The position numbers were made by a program, and so were the translations under genes. A stretch of 31,185 nucleotides of DNA, taken from IMG/VR virus record IMGVR_UViG_3300042542_001171, positions 1-31,185 of that record; one strand, 5' to 3'. Source of the stretch: a virus. Positions 1 through 6,567 of this stretch are shown in pieces (positions within the stretch are counted from its first letter, which is position 1; the number at the start of each line of letters is the position of its first letter). The notes beneath the pieces are model-generated. The model did no database searches. It was given only the letters and a program-made list of their open reading frames with translations, and was not told where the DNA came from.

Positions 1-89
1 GTGAACTCCCCCCGTTCGATCTGGACTTTTAGACCGTACCGGGATATGCCGGGTGGGGGGTGTCGCGGTGGTTCTTTGTGAATCTGTGT
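1..89. other. non-coding left edge, possible packaging (cos) neighbourhood
   Basis: No convincing gene starts or ends here. The stretch holds a C-run (8-13), CCGGG near 39-43 and a G-run (about 55-60), so it is G/C-tract rich. It lies just beyond the HNH gene, and the small terminase lies at the other end of the window. In many actinobacteriophages the cohesive end lies between an HNH gene and the small terminase. That role is inferred from position only; no terminase binding motif is proven. Confidence 0.3.
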
Positions 90-401
90 TTATTGATTGC
101 CCTTGCTGCTGTTACATCGGCGGCAGAGCACCCATAAATTGGATGTGACGGTCAGCCCACCGTCGGAGAGTGGGATCCTGTGGTCTACGGTCAGGTCTTT
201 GGTCGACTGGCACTGGCTGCACCAGGGTTGCGCTTCTCGCATTGCTTTACTGAGTTTGCGCCAGGCGTAGTCGTATCCTCGTTGCGCTCTGGTTGGACGG
301 GCGGACTCCCTAGCCTTGCTGTGTCTGGCTTGGCATTCGTTGCACCGAGCTGCGCGTGCGATCTCTCCGCACTCTAGGCATGGTCTAGGTAGCTGCGCCA
401 T
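90..401 (-). CDS. HNH homing-type endonuclease
   Basis: 103 residues. A small N-terminal zinc knuckle is formed by C8, C11, C20 and C23. The HNH fold follows: CSQC (61-64), the catalytic DH pair (73-74) in DHRIPLSDGG, then N88 and the CRRC pair (93-96) with NSSKG. HNH proteins of this size next to the terminase assist cos cleavage in HK97-like phages, nicking DNA with a single metal ion. It is the last gene of the leftward operon in this window, overlaps the endonuclease VII gene by 17 bases and ends in TAA. Whether it acts in packaging or as a free-standing homing nuclease cannot be told from sequence. Confidence 0.9.
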   Translation of the reverse strand: MAQLPRPCLECGEIARAARCNECQARHSKARESARPTRAQRGYDYAWRKLSKAMREAQPWCSQCQSTKDLTVDHRIPLSDGGLTVTSNLWVLCRRCNSSKGNQ

Positions 402-780
402 CGGTATCCATTAGGTACTTGATTGCCATTGCCAATCTTGCTGGCTGGTCTTTGAAGTATCCGAGTCCGACGTTGCAGTTGCTGCATAAGATTCCGCGCA
501 CCAGATGCGTATCGTGATTGTGATCTATTACGAATGTTATTTGATTCTTCTTAGCTGTGACGCCACAGATAGCGCACGCATTGTTCTGCGATTGAAGTAT
601 CGCTTCCTTATTCTTCTCAGCATCGCGAGTGATGCCACGATGAAGGATCCGGCACTGGCGACATATATCGTAGTGTCCATTGGGTGTTCTCTTATCTTTA
701 TGATAGTTATCTAGAGTCTTGTCCTGCTTACATCTTCTGCACTTAGCAGTTGCTTCTTCATTCGTCATCTCCATCGTCAT
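385..780 (-). CDS. endonuclease VII-like HNH nuclease
   Basis: 131 residues. The C-terminal half matches the recombination endonuclease VII family (T4 gp49 type): a zinc site C69-x2-C72 and C99-x2-C102, the DHNHD motif at 86-90, and RGILCSNCN followed by GLGYFKD. A second cysteine set (C14, C17, C40, C43) forms an extra N-terminal zinc knuckle. The family resolves branched DNA before packaging or acts as a homing nuclease. Three Met codons (780, 774, 768) are possible starts; each overlaps the upstream gene. It lies beside a second, unrelated HNH gene, so the window has two zinc nucleases at the packaging end. Confidence 0.88.
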   Translation of the reverse strand: MTMEMTNEEATAKCRRCKQDKTLDNYHKDKRTPNGHYDICRQCRILHRGITRDAEKNKEAILQSQNNACAICGVTAKKNQITFVIDHNHDTHLVRGILCSNCNVGLGYFKDQPARLAMAIKYLMDTDGAAT

Positions 781-952
781 CGTAGTCCGATCCGAATGCT
801 GCCAGCCTGTCTTCCTGTGGCAGTGATAGATATGACTGCAGCGTCGATGTCACTGCTCTGTTAAGTAGTGATTCGATTGCGTCGAAGGAGAGGCTGGCAT
901 CTGTGGTTATATCAGTTACAACGTCACCGATACTTATGCTGATGCTTAGCAT
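758..952 (-). CDS. small acidic hypothetical protein
   Basis: 64 residues, not recognised. It starts MLSISISIGD, has a middle that could form an amphipathic helix (DAIESLLNRAV), and ends in a run of acidic residues (DYDDDGDDE). The acidic tail could mimic nucleic acid or bind basic partners, but this is only a guess. The start at 952 overlaps the stop of the 28-codon gene upstream by seven bases, and its TGA lies inside the start region of the endonuclease VII gene, so translation is probably coupled. Confidence 0.6.
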   Translation of the reverse strand: MLSISISIGDVVTDITTDASLSFDAIESLLNRAVTSTLQSYLSLPQEDRLAAFGSDYDDDGDDE

Positions 953-1032
953 TTTATTTCCGCAGGCATGATGTCATCTGCTAACGCAAGTGTAACAGAT
1001 GGCGGTGACATTCTTGTCAATTCAGTTGTCAT
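946..1032 (-). CDS. 28-residue micro-gene, unknown
   Basis: Begins MTTELTRMSPPS and ends PAEIKC before TAA at 946-948. The case rests on coupling: its ATG shares ATGA with the stop of the zinc/helix-turn-helix gene (1029-1032), and its end overlaps the start of the next gene. It exactly fills a gap in an operon that otherwise has none. No function can be assigned. It may serve only to carry ribosomes across the gap. Confidence 0.5.
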   Translation of the reverse strand: MTTELTRMSPPSVTLALADDIMPAEIKC

Positions 1033-1769
1033 GTTGTTCTCGCTTTGATGATGGCTGCTAGGTTGTATAGGTTTCCGCGTTTGTCTATCTCGTTCTTCTT
1101 TATCGTTCTGTAAACTTCTCTTTCGTTTATTCCTAGCCACAACGCTATTGCTTCTACATCTAGGTAGAAGATCTTCTTTGGGTTGCTCATTGCTAGTGCC
1201 ACCAATCGCAGTACCGTCCAGGTTTGTTTGCATCCGAAGCAAGTTACTTCTGCTGTTAGGTTTTCTGCATCTACTACTACGAACTTCTTACAGTCATCGC
1301 TTGGACATGGGATTCGTCTTGGCTGTTCTGAGAATCGTTTGGCAGCTGCTCTTCCTTTGGCATGGATCGCGTTTACTTCGTTAGCAAAGTCTAACGCCCA
1401 TGTCTGATTTAATGACCATTCCAGATGTGCCAAGTGGAATTGCGTCGTTGCTTTGACTTCGGCTTCGGTGCTCTTCTCTTTGGCTACCAGCGCCGGCGGT
1501 GTCAGTTTCCTGTCTTGGCGGATCTGGCTCTCCCAGGAATGAAGGGTGCGCAGTAGCTCGGTGGCCATTGAGAAGTCCAGAGCTGAGACGTTGATTCCGA
1601 TGCTTCGTTCCTGGCTGGCGCTTCCCGATCCTGTCCTTGCTGGCATCAGGTACTGCCCTGCTTCTCGGTGGAGTTCTGGCAATTCTGAGAGCTGTGTTCT
1701 GATCTTGGATCCGCATCGGTTGCATGCTCCTTGTGATTCGACTTCCTTTGCGCAGATCGTGCATTCCAT
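1029..1769 (-). CDS. zinc-binding helix-turn-helix protein
   Basis: 246 residues from the ATG at 1769, which overlaps the upstream TGA by one base (TGATG). An open frame extends further upstream but lacks this coupling. The N-terminus has a CxxC...CxxC zinc ribbon (CTIC, CNRC). The middle is helical. Near the C-terminus CPSDDCKK and CFGC give a second zinc site, then DVEAIALWLGINEREVYRTI looks like a helix-turn-helix. Two zinc sites plus such a domain suggest a DNA-binding protein, perhaps regulatory or acting at the origin that lies upstream. Similar layouts are annotated as DNA-binding proteins in actinobacteriophages. Confidence 0.75.
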   Translation of the reverse strand: MECTICAKEVESQGACNRCGSKIRTQLSELPELHREAGQYLMPARTGSGSASQERSIGINVSALDFSMATELLRTLHSWESQIRQDRKLTPPALVAKEKSTEAEVKATTQFHLAHLEWSLNQTWALDFANEVNAIHAKGRAAAKRFSEQPRRIPCPSDDCKKFVVVDAENLTAEVTCFGCKQTWTVLRLVALAMSNPKKIFYLDVEAIALWLGINEREVYRTIKKNEIDKRGNLYNLAAIIKARTT

Positions 1770-2149
1770 CAGAACGGTATCCCTTCTGGCTCTTCCTGTC
1801 GCTGGCGTCCTCGGCTCCAATAATCTGGCACTTCTTCTTGGCTTGGCTCTTCGCCCTTCATTCTGAAGATGATCTCTATCTTCTGGCATCGGTGGCTGGC
1901 TAGTATCGTCTTTGGTTTTGCCGGGTTGCTTTGTCGGATTCGATTGGCTGATCTTAGCGATGCTTCAAATGATGTGTTGGTTGGGTGGAGCTCGTAGCTG
2001 CGTAATTCCTGGATTCGCTTGATGATCTCTTCAGCGATCGTCAGCGGTTCTGGATCTAACTTTGTTGGAAATCCTGTTAGGCAGTCGCCTTTCCAAATAA
2101 GTTTTCCACAGGCTGTGCAGTAGATCGGTTTAAATTCTTTATTACTCAT
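1769..2149 (-). CDS. putative zinc-binding protein of unknown function
   Basis: 126 residues, starting MSNKEFKPIYCTACGKLIW. The CTAC pair near residue 11 and a further cysteine in GDCLTG, with HRC near residue 87, suggest a zinc ribbon. The C-terminus is charged and rich in Glu, Arg and Gln. It is the first gene to the left of the iteron/DnaA region, so its transcript would start in or pass through that region. A role in origin control is possible but unproven. It is coupled to the zinc/helix-turn-helix gene. Confidence 0.65.
   Translation of the reverse strand: MSNKEFKPIYCTACGKLIWKGDCLTGFPTKLDPEPLTIAEEIIKRIQELRSYELHPTNTSFEASLRSANRIRQSNPAKPKTILASHRCQKIEIIFRMKGEEPSQEEVPDYWSRGRQRQEEPEGIPF
2102..2110 (+). 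promoter_or_regulatory. DnaA-box-like nonamer (TTTTCCACA)
   Basis: Fits the relaxed DnaA consensus TTWTNCACA exactly. It has the same orientation as the perfect box at 2288 and lies inside the 5' part of the neighbouring coding region, about 180 bp away on the other side of the iterons. Confidence 0.45.
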
Positions 2150-2176
2150 TTGATCTGTTCCTGAGCCTGCTGTTCC

Positions 2177-2220
2177 ACCGTTCCGCGTTCCCCCTTATAG
2201 GGGGGGAACGGCGGAACGGT
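2177..2220. repeat. 18-bp inverted repeat built from iteron sequence
   Basis: The left arm ACCGTTCCGC (2177-2186) pairs perfectly with GCGGAACGGT (2211-2220). Inside it GTTCCCCC (2187-2194) pairs with GGGGGAAC (2202-2209). One G (2210) is bulged and the loop is TTATAGG. The outer arm is the same 10-mer as the tandem iterons, so two iterons face each other here. There is no T-run after it on either strand, so it is not a standard terminator. Confidence 0.85.
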
Positions 2221-2245
2221 TTGGTCGCTTTTGCCGAGGTATTCT

Positions 2246-2283
2246 GCGGAACGGTGCGGAACGGTTCGGAACGGCGGAACAGT
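2246..2283 (+). repeat. tandem 10-bp iterons (GCGGAACGGT)
   Basis: Copies at 2246-2255 and 2256-2265 are identical. 2266-2275 differs at its first and last bases, and a degenerate copy follows (GGAACAGT). The period of 10 bp places each copy on the same face of the helix, as expected for cooperative binding of an initiator or repressor. Confidence 0.85.
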
Positions 2284-2287
2284 TAAG

Positions 2288-2296
2288 TTATCCACA
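2288..2296 (+). promoter_or_regulatory. perfect DnaA box (TTATCCACA)
   Basis: Exact match to the bacterial high-affinity DnaA consensus. It lies directly beside the iterons and five bases before the end of the primase-polymerase gene. It suggests use of host DnaA at the origin. Confidence 0.65.
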
Positions 2297-2300
2297 GGCT

Positions 2301-4403
2301 TCACTCCCCTTCCCAGGCGTTTACGTCGCCGATTAGGAATTGCTTCTTGTGTTTGTAAAGGTACTTCTGTCCATGCTTTCGGTATTCGATGTGGCCACTG
2401 GCGATTAGTGATTCTAGGGTTGCGCTGAGTTCGTCGTTGCCAATCTCTATGTGGCTGGCTCGCAGGTTCTTTCGTAGCTCGTTCTGGCTCATTTCGTCAC
2501 CGCTTGCTTCGAAGAACTGGCTTATCTCTGCCATCTTCTGCTCCCTGGTTGAGATGTGGATTGCTCCGCCGGTGATGGTGACGGTGATCGTGCCATCCTT
2601 GTTGCTCTTCAAGTTTGCTATCCCTAAGTCTTTGGCGTCCTGGCAGATGGCGCGGACGAATCCCGGCCGATCTTTGGTTACTTTCAGATTCAGGCAGCCG
2701 TCCAAGCCCCTGCCGAATGGCATCGCTACTTCGACTGCGATCGCTACGCCGTCGATGTCTGCTCGCTTGGCCTGTGCTCCGATGGCGTAGTTTCCTCTGG
2801 TGTCTTTGCTCTTCGTGACGTGGTCGATGGTCAAGATGCAGGCGTTCTCCATGCGCATCGGGCGCAGTATGAGCTGTGAGAATGTGGTTGCGTCCTTGTT
2901 CTTTTCTAGATCTAGCCCTAGCAGGTTCATAGCTGCGTTGACGCCGTCGACGACGATCAGGGATGGCTTGTGGATGGCAATCTCGCTTTGGATCACGTCC
3001 ATGACGCCCCTGGTCATACCTTCGTCCGGGTTCGCGTATCGGAAGTGGCGCAGGCCGCCTGTCTCCACGCCCATCGTCTTGAGTCGGTTCTTGATGCCGC
3101 GTGCGCTGTCTTCGAAGTCCAGGTAGAAGACTGTGTGCTTGGCTTTGAGTTCTTGGCGCACCGCTTCTAGGGCTATCCAGGTTTTGCCGCTTTCGCTTTC
3201 CCCAAAGATGGCGTTGATCTTGTTTGCATAAAGGATGAAGTTGCCATCTTCGCGCTTTAGAATTGATGGCCCCGGTTCGTCTTCGAGCTGCATATCGGTG
3301 ATGTCCTGTGGGATCCAAGAGCTGGTGGTTATCTCTTCGTTCTCGTCATGTAGCTGCACATGGCTTGGCTTATTGGCCGCTTCTATCTGATCCCAGTCAG
3401 TTTTCAGGTCACTCGTTGCCCCGAATCCCTGCGTTCTTAGGTGGCTCGCTGCCGACTTGAAGTCTCCCCGGTGCTCTATCTGGGTGTAGGCGGCAAACTT
3501 GGAGTAGCTGCTCTGGGCTTGAAATATTGTCGAGGTGCTGAACACGAAGAGCTTGCCGTTGCCGTTGAAGTTGGTCGTTGCCGAGATTCCTTCGTTCTTG
3601 CCTGGTCGTCGCCATGCGGTGGCTTCGCCTTTGCTATAAACCTTCGTCCAGCCCAGTGGTTCTAGGATTGCTTCCCAGGTGACGCTCTCTTCATAGGCAT
3701 CGCCGGGGCTGGTAACTCCGCCTTCTTTGCGTGGCTTTGTTTCTTCGCCGATCCACTCTGGCTTCGGTACTTCGTCGTATAGGGCGAAGTATTGATGGAT
3801 TATGGCTCTCTCTTCCATCGTAAATGTCGGTATCGTCTCGATCGATCCTGCGCTGATCTGCCAGGGATTGCCAGATGGATGGCATCGGCCACCCGATGGA
3901 GCTGTGATCACGAATCCGCCTTCGCCGCGTGTTTCGGCTAGGCATCCGCCGTCTTCACCTGCTGCCTGCGCGATCTTCGTGTTGCCTGGCACTTTGCCGT
4001 CGCTGATTCGGTATAGCCAGTGGATTCCGCCCGATGGCGTGGTTTCCATGTATCCGTTGATCAGCCTTGTCCAGAGCTGCCCATGCTGGCTCTGTTCGAA
4101 TATCTCGCGTAGCTCGATGTGGAGTTTCTTGGCGACTGCTCTGCCTTCGAGTTCGAGCATTTCGAGGTTTCCGGATATCGCTCCGCAGATGATGCCGACG
4201 CCGTCTTGCTTCTTTCCGAACCACCCCATCAGTTCTTCGGCTGTTGGTCGCTTCTTCTGGTAAGCCGTCCATGCTGGAAGTCCTGGTCGCTTCGATCCAT
4301 CGGCTGCTACTGGGACGGCGCATATGCCTGCAGCTGCGAAGCGCAGAGCTGTGGTTAGTACGTCGTTGCTTCTCTTCTTATTGGCTGTCTCTGATTCCGT
4401 CAT
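2301..4403 (-). CDS. bifunctional primase-polymerase / RecA-fold helicase
   Basis: 700 residues. The N-terminal region (about 15-200) looks like the archaeo-eukaryotic primase-polymerase domain: KRPGLPAW near 38, VGIICGAISGNLEMLELEG (69-87) holding the acidic motif, and SGGIHWLY with the catalytic-type His near 128. The first motif reads LELEG rather than the usual D-x-D, so activity should be checked. The C-terminal half is a RepA/DnaB-like ATPase: Walker A GESESGKT (401-408), LDFED near 429, Walker B IVVDG (483-487), and TIDHVTK. The last 80 residues look like a winged helix. It probably primes and unwinds phage DNA from the adjacent origin. A G-rich Shine-Dalgarno (AGGGGGG) precedes the ATG. 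Confidence 0.88.
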   Translation of the reverse strand: MTESETANKKRSNDVLTTALRFAAAGICAVPVAADGSKRPGLPAWTAYQKKRPTAEELMGWFGKKQDGVGIICGAISGNLEMLELEGRAVAKKLHIELREIFEQSQHGQLWTRLINGYMETTPSGGIHWLYRISDGKVPGNTKIAQAAGEDGGCLAETRGEGGFVITAPSGGRCHPSGNPWQISAGSIETIPTFTMEERAIIHQYFALYDEVPKPEWIGEETKPRKEGGVTSPGDAYEESVTWEAILEPLGWTKVYSKGEATAWRRPGKNEGISATTNFNGNGKLFVFSTSTIFQAQSSYSKFAAYTQIEHRGDFKSAASHLRTQGFGATSDLKTDWDQIEAANKPSHVQLHDENEEITTSSWIPQDITDMQLEDEPGPSILKREDGNFILYANKINAIFGESESGKTWIALEAVRQELKAKHTVFYLDFEDSARGIKNRLKTMGVETGGLRHFRYANPDEGMTRGVMDVIQSEIAIHKPSLIVVDGVNAAMNLLGLDLEKNKDATTFSQLILRPMRMENACILTIDHVTKSKDTRGNYAIGAQAKRADIDGVAIAVEVAMPFGRGLDGCLNLKVTKDRPGFVRAICQDAKDLGIANLKSNKDGTITVTITGGAIHISTREQKMAEISQFFEASGDEMSQNELRKNLRASHIEIGNDELSATLESLIASGHIEYRKHGQKYLYKHKKQFLIGDVNAWEGE

Positions 4404-4412
4404 GCTGCCCCC

Positions 4413-5528
4413 CTAGTTTGTTGCTTGAATAAATCTCTTAATAATCCATTCCACGACCGGCACTGCTACCGCGTTGCCTAGTTGCTTGTACCGGTGGCTG
4501 TCTGCTTGTCCTTCTGTCCAGTTATCTGGGAATCCTTGTAGTCGCTCGCACTCTGTCGGTGTCAGGCGTCGGACGGTAGCTGCGTGAACCATCGGCGTAT
4601 TGCCACCGCCGGTTCCCATTGTTGCCGCTAATGTGTTGATCACGTCGCCTTGAATCCTTACGTCTTGATGGTTCTTTGCGTAGAAGAATGTCGGTTGAAT
4701 GACTAGATCGGTTGCGCCTTTGTAATCTCTAGCTTGAAGTGATGAAGATATTTCATCCAGTTGATAGTCGCCGAATGCTTGAAGTCTTGCCACTTCTTGT
4801 ATGACTATTTTATTTTCATGCACTTGTTGTTGCTGTGGGAATTTGTAGTCGCTGGCTTGAAGTGAACCTACTGTTTCGGATCCAATGAGGCTATTGCTTC
4901 CAGCGCCGTCTGAAGTTTTATAGGTAGGGTCTTTCCTCTTCGTGTTGCTCTGTTCAGAATGCCTTGCGCTGCTCTCGGCGAGAGCGAGTATTTCTGCAGG
5001 TGTTCTCCAGTCGTCTCCAAGATTGCCGACAATGAAGACTCGACGGCGTCTTTGTGCGACTCCGAAGTGGCGAGAGTCAAGCACACGCCACGCGATGCTA
5101 TACCCGCGCTCTTCCAGCGCTCTGATAACGGTTCCCATATCTCGTCCTTCGTTAGATGAGAGAAGTCCAGGGACGTTTTCGAGGATAAAGCTTTGCGCTT
5201 TGGTTTCGTCAAGGAGTCTGCATATCTGCCAGAATAATCCTGATCGTGATCCAGTGAGTCCTGCTCTTCTACCTGCAACGGACAGATCTTGGCATGGAAA
5301 TCCGCCAGTGATAATTCCGTTTGCTGGATCAAATCCTGCATTGATAAGTTGTACACCTGTTACCCCCGTTATGTCGCCGTAGATTTCTGAGTTTGGAAAT
5401 TGTTTTGCTAGAACCTTCTGTGCGTGTTTATCCCATTCAACAGCTGCGACGACTTTGATCCCTGCTCTTTCCATTGCAAGATCAAATCCGCCAATCCCTG
5501 CGAATAATGACACTCCAGTTTTTATCAT
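4413..5528 (-). CDS. DNA (cytosine-5) methyltransferase
   Basis: 371 residues with the ordered motifs of C5-cytosine methyltransferases: SAM-binding FAGIGGFDLA (9-18), the catalytic PCQ with C79 in GGFPCQDLSVAGRRAG, ENVPG (117-121), QRRRRVFIVG (159-168), then a variable recognition region and QLGNAVAVPV near the C-terminus. It transfers a methyl group from S-adenosylmethionine to C5 of cytosine. No restriction enzyme gene is beside it, so it is an orphan that most likely protects phage DNA from host restriction. It overlaps the upstream gene by ATGA, with AAGGGGG before the start. The target sequence cannot be read from the protein. Confidence 0.95.
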   Translation of the reverse strand: MIKTGVSLFAGIGGFDLAMERAGIKVVAAVEWDKHAQKVLAKQFPNSEIYGDITGVTGVQLINAGFDPANGIITGGFPCQDLSVAGRRAGLTGSRSGLFWQICRLLDETKAQSFILENVPGLLSSNEGRDMGTVIRALEERGYSIAWRVLDSRHFGVAQRRRRVFIVGNLGDDWRTPAEILALAESSARHSEQSNTKRKDPTYKTSDGAGSNSLIGSETVGSLQASDYKFPQQQQVHENKIVIQEVARLQAFGDYQLDEISSSLQARDYKGATDLVIQPTFFYAKNHQDVRIQGDVINTLAATMGTGGGNTPMVHAATVRRLTPTECERLQGFPDNWTEGQADSHRYKQLGNAVAVPVVEWIIKRFIQATN

Positions 5529-5713
5529 TCGTACCCCCTTGTTGATTCTCTAGCTGGTGCTCCCATCGGATCTTCGCTTGCTATCACGATCAATCCGCTG
5601 GCCTGTAGATGTTCCATGATGCCCTTCGCCATTCGTCCTGGCGTATCTGGCAGACCATACTCGTAATATTTCCAAAGCCAGTGAGCGATTGCTGCTTGCG
5701 CGTCGTTCTTCAT
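5525..5713 (-). CDS. small hypothetical protein behind the tRNA-like element
   Basis: 62 residues, starting MKNDAQAAIAHWLWKYYEYG. Not recognised. It looks helical, with an aromatic N-terminal helix and a second helix around MAKGIMEHLQASGL. Its ATG follows the tRNA-like fold after a single spacer base, and the bases just before it hold no Shine-Dalgarno. The nearest candidate, AAGGAG (5740-5745), is separated from the ATG by the T-arm hairpin. It overlaps the methyltransferase start by ATGA, so the two are probably translated together. Confidence 0.6.
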   Translation of the reverse strand: MKNDAQAAIAHWLWKYYEYGLPDTPGRMAKGIMEHLQASGLIVIASEDPMGAPARESTRGYE

Positions 5714-5714
5714 G

Positions 5715-5768
5715 TGCGAGCGATCGGAATCGAACCGATCTCCTTCCCCTTAGCCGCCAGGCGCTCGC
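5715..5768 (-). ncRNA. tRNA-like element without an anticodon arm
   Basis: On the minus strand a 7-bp acceptor stem GCGAGCG (5768-5762) pairs perfectly with CGCTCGC (5722-5716), followed by A. It stacks on a canonical T-arm: stem ATCGG/CCGAT with loop TTCGATT, including the conserved G-TTC-R-A...C pattern. Only 22 nt lie between acceptor and T-arm; a normal tRNA has about 40. They contain GGCGGCTAAGG, which recalls a class II D-loop, but no anticodon arm. It lies between two co-directional genes. It may be a decayed tRNA, an RNase P/Z processing signal in the mRNA, or a translational control hairpin. There is no CCA after the discriminator. Confidence 0.6.
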
Positions 5769-5803
5769 TTCTCGGTAGATGTTTGTCCAACGAGAATGGG
5801 TTG

Positions 5804-6277
5804 TTACTTCGGCTGTTGACCGAGCTGCGCTAGAAGTGCTAGGACTTCTGGTGTTAGTGAGTTTGCGTCAACGACCTGCTTTGCTTCCGCTGGTGCTGGC
5901 ACTGCCGGTTGCTTCGCGCCGGCGTTGCCGATGTAGGCATTCGCTTTCGCTAGATCGGCTGGGTTGCTGGTGGCATCGATCAGGATCCAGGGGGCCGATT
6001 TTCCTGGCTTCGCGGTTCCTTGTCCGATGCGTGCTAGGACTCGCTGTCCTACTTTATTCTTTAGCGCGTTCTTTAGCGCCACGTTGAAGAACAGGATGTT
6101 TTCGTGTTCTTCGTTTGTGTCCAGGTTTGTTACTTGAACTTCGATGGCATCGGTTTCCCCATGCACTGTTTGGATTCCGGTCTTGTATTCGACCGGGGTG
6201 ATGATTAGCAGCTGGTTTGCGAGGTCAGCGACTTTAGGCTGATCTCCCCCAGTGCTTAGTTCTGCGAAGTTTGACAT
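5804..6277 (-). CDS. putative ssDNA-binding (OB-fold-like) protein
   Basis: 157 residues from the ATG at 6277, chosen because AAGGGGG lies seven bases upstream; an ATG at 6283 is too close to it. The segment from about residue 20 to 105 alternates strands (LLIITPVEYKTGIQ, DAIEVQVTNL, ENILFFNVAL, QRVLARIGQG, APWILIDAT), consistent with an OB-like beta barrel. The tail is rich in Ala and Pro and low in structure, as in SSB proteins. Position beside the Cas4-like exonuclease and primase supports a role in coating single-stranded DNA during replication or recombination. The assignment rests on pattern and context. Confidence 0.55.
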   Translation of the reverse strand: MSNFAELSTGGDQPKVADLANQLLIITPVEYKTGIQTVHGETDAIEVQVTNLDTNEEHENILFFNVALKNALKNKVGQRVLARIGQGTAKPGKSAPWILIDATSNPADLAKANAYIGNAGAKQPAVPAPAEAKQVVDANSLTPEVLALLAQLGQQPK

Positions 6278-6567
6278 TCGCATTCCCCCTTCTCTGTTTG
6301 GGTGTTGCTTTGTTGGTTTGCCAACGCTGTTTCTTTCATTTCCTTGACGACGTCGCTCATCGTCCTGGTAGGAATATTTGTCCGACTGTTGATCTCTTCC
6401 ATCTCAATCATGGCTTCTTTTATCTTGGTTATGAATTGATCCACCATCGAGACGCTGATTTGAATTTCGTCATCTGTTCCGAGATCGACGATTCTGATTC
6501 GATCTCCGTAAAGTGATATGGCTATGTCGATGCCGCCGATCTGTGCGCGGCTTGAGTAGATGCTCAT
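6256..6567 (-). CDS. hypothetical protein with coiled-coil middle
   Basis: 103 residues. Not recognised. The start at 6567 shares ATGA with the exonuclease stop. The N-terminal part (MSIYSSRAQIGGIDIAISLYG) looks beta-rich. The middle is helical (VDQFITKIKEAMIEMEEINS) and the C-terminus is polar, ending with two cysteines in GECECQTSQN. It lies between the exonuclease and the SSB-like gene, so a part in recombination is possible but not shown. Confidence 0.6.
   Translation of the reverse strand: MSIYSSRAQIGGIDIAISLYGDRIRIVDLGTDDEIQISVSMVDQFITKIKEAMIEMEEINSRTNIPTRTMSDVVKEMKETALANQQSNTQTEKGECECQTSQN

Larger units (their letters stand above)
2150..2300. other. probable replication origin, iteron type
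   Basis: This 151-bp non-coding region separates the primase-polymerase/helicase gene from the next leftward gene. It holds an 18-bp inverted repeat, three head-to-tail copies of a 10-bp iteron with a degenerate fourth, and a perfect DnaA box. Iterons plus a DnaA box beside a replication gene is the classic layout of an iteron origin. The same repeats could instead be operators for the leftward gene starting at 2149. No obvious AT-rich unwinding element is present apart from TTATA in the hairpin loop and the DnaA box flank. Confidence 0.6.

Noticed and set aside
1029-1889. Longer start at 1889 for the zinc/helix-turn-helix gene
   Set aside because: The upstream extension is Arg/Pro-rich and lies inside the preceding gene; the ATG at 1769 is coupled to that gene's stop.
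2246-2283. Tandem repeats considered as a CRISPR array
   Set aside because: Unit is only 10 bp with no spacers; fits iterons, and no cas operon is present (the Cas4-like nuclease belongs to the recombination genes).
2497-3318. Long minus-strand frame within the primase-polymerase gene, 273 codons
   Set aside because: It is rich in Arg, His and Pro, has no domain, and lies fully inside a gene with clear motifs in another frame.
4868-5356. 162-codon frame inside the methyltransferase gene on the same strand
   Set aside because: The methyltransferase motifs are in the other frame and continuous; this frame has no Shine-Dalgarno or known pattern.
5715-5768. tRNA-like element considered as an attachment site (attP)
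   Set aside because: No integrase or excisionase gene is nearby, and the matched 5' acceptor strand would not be expected in a simple tRNA 3'-end core.
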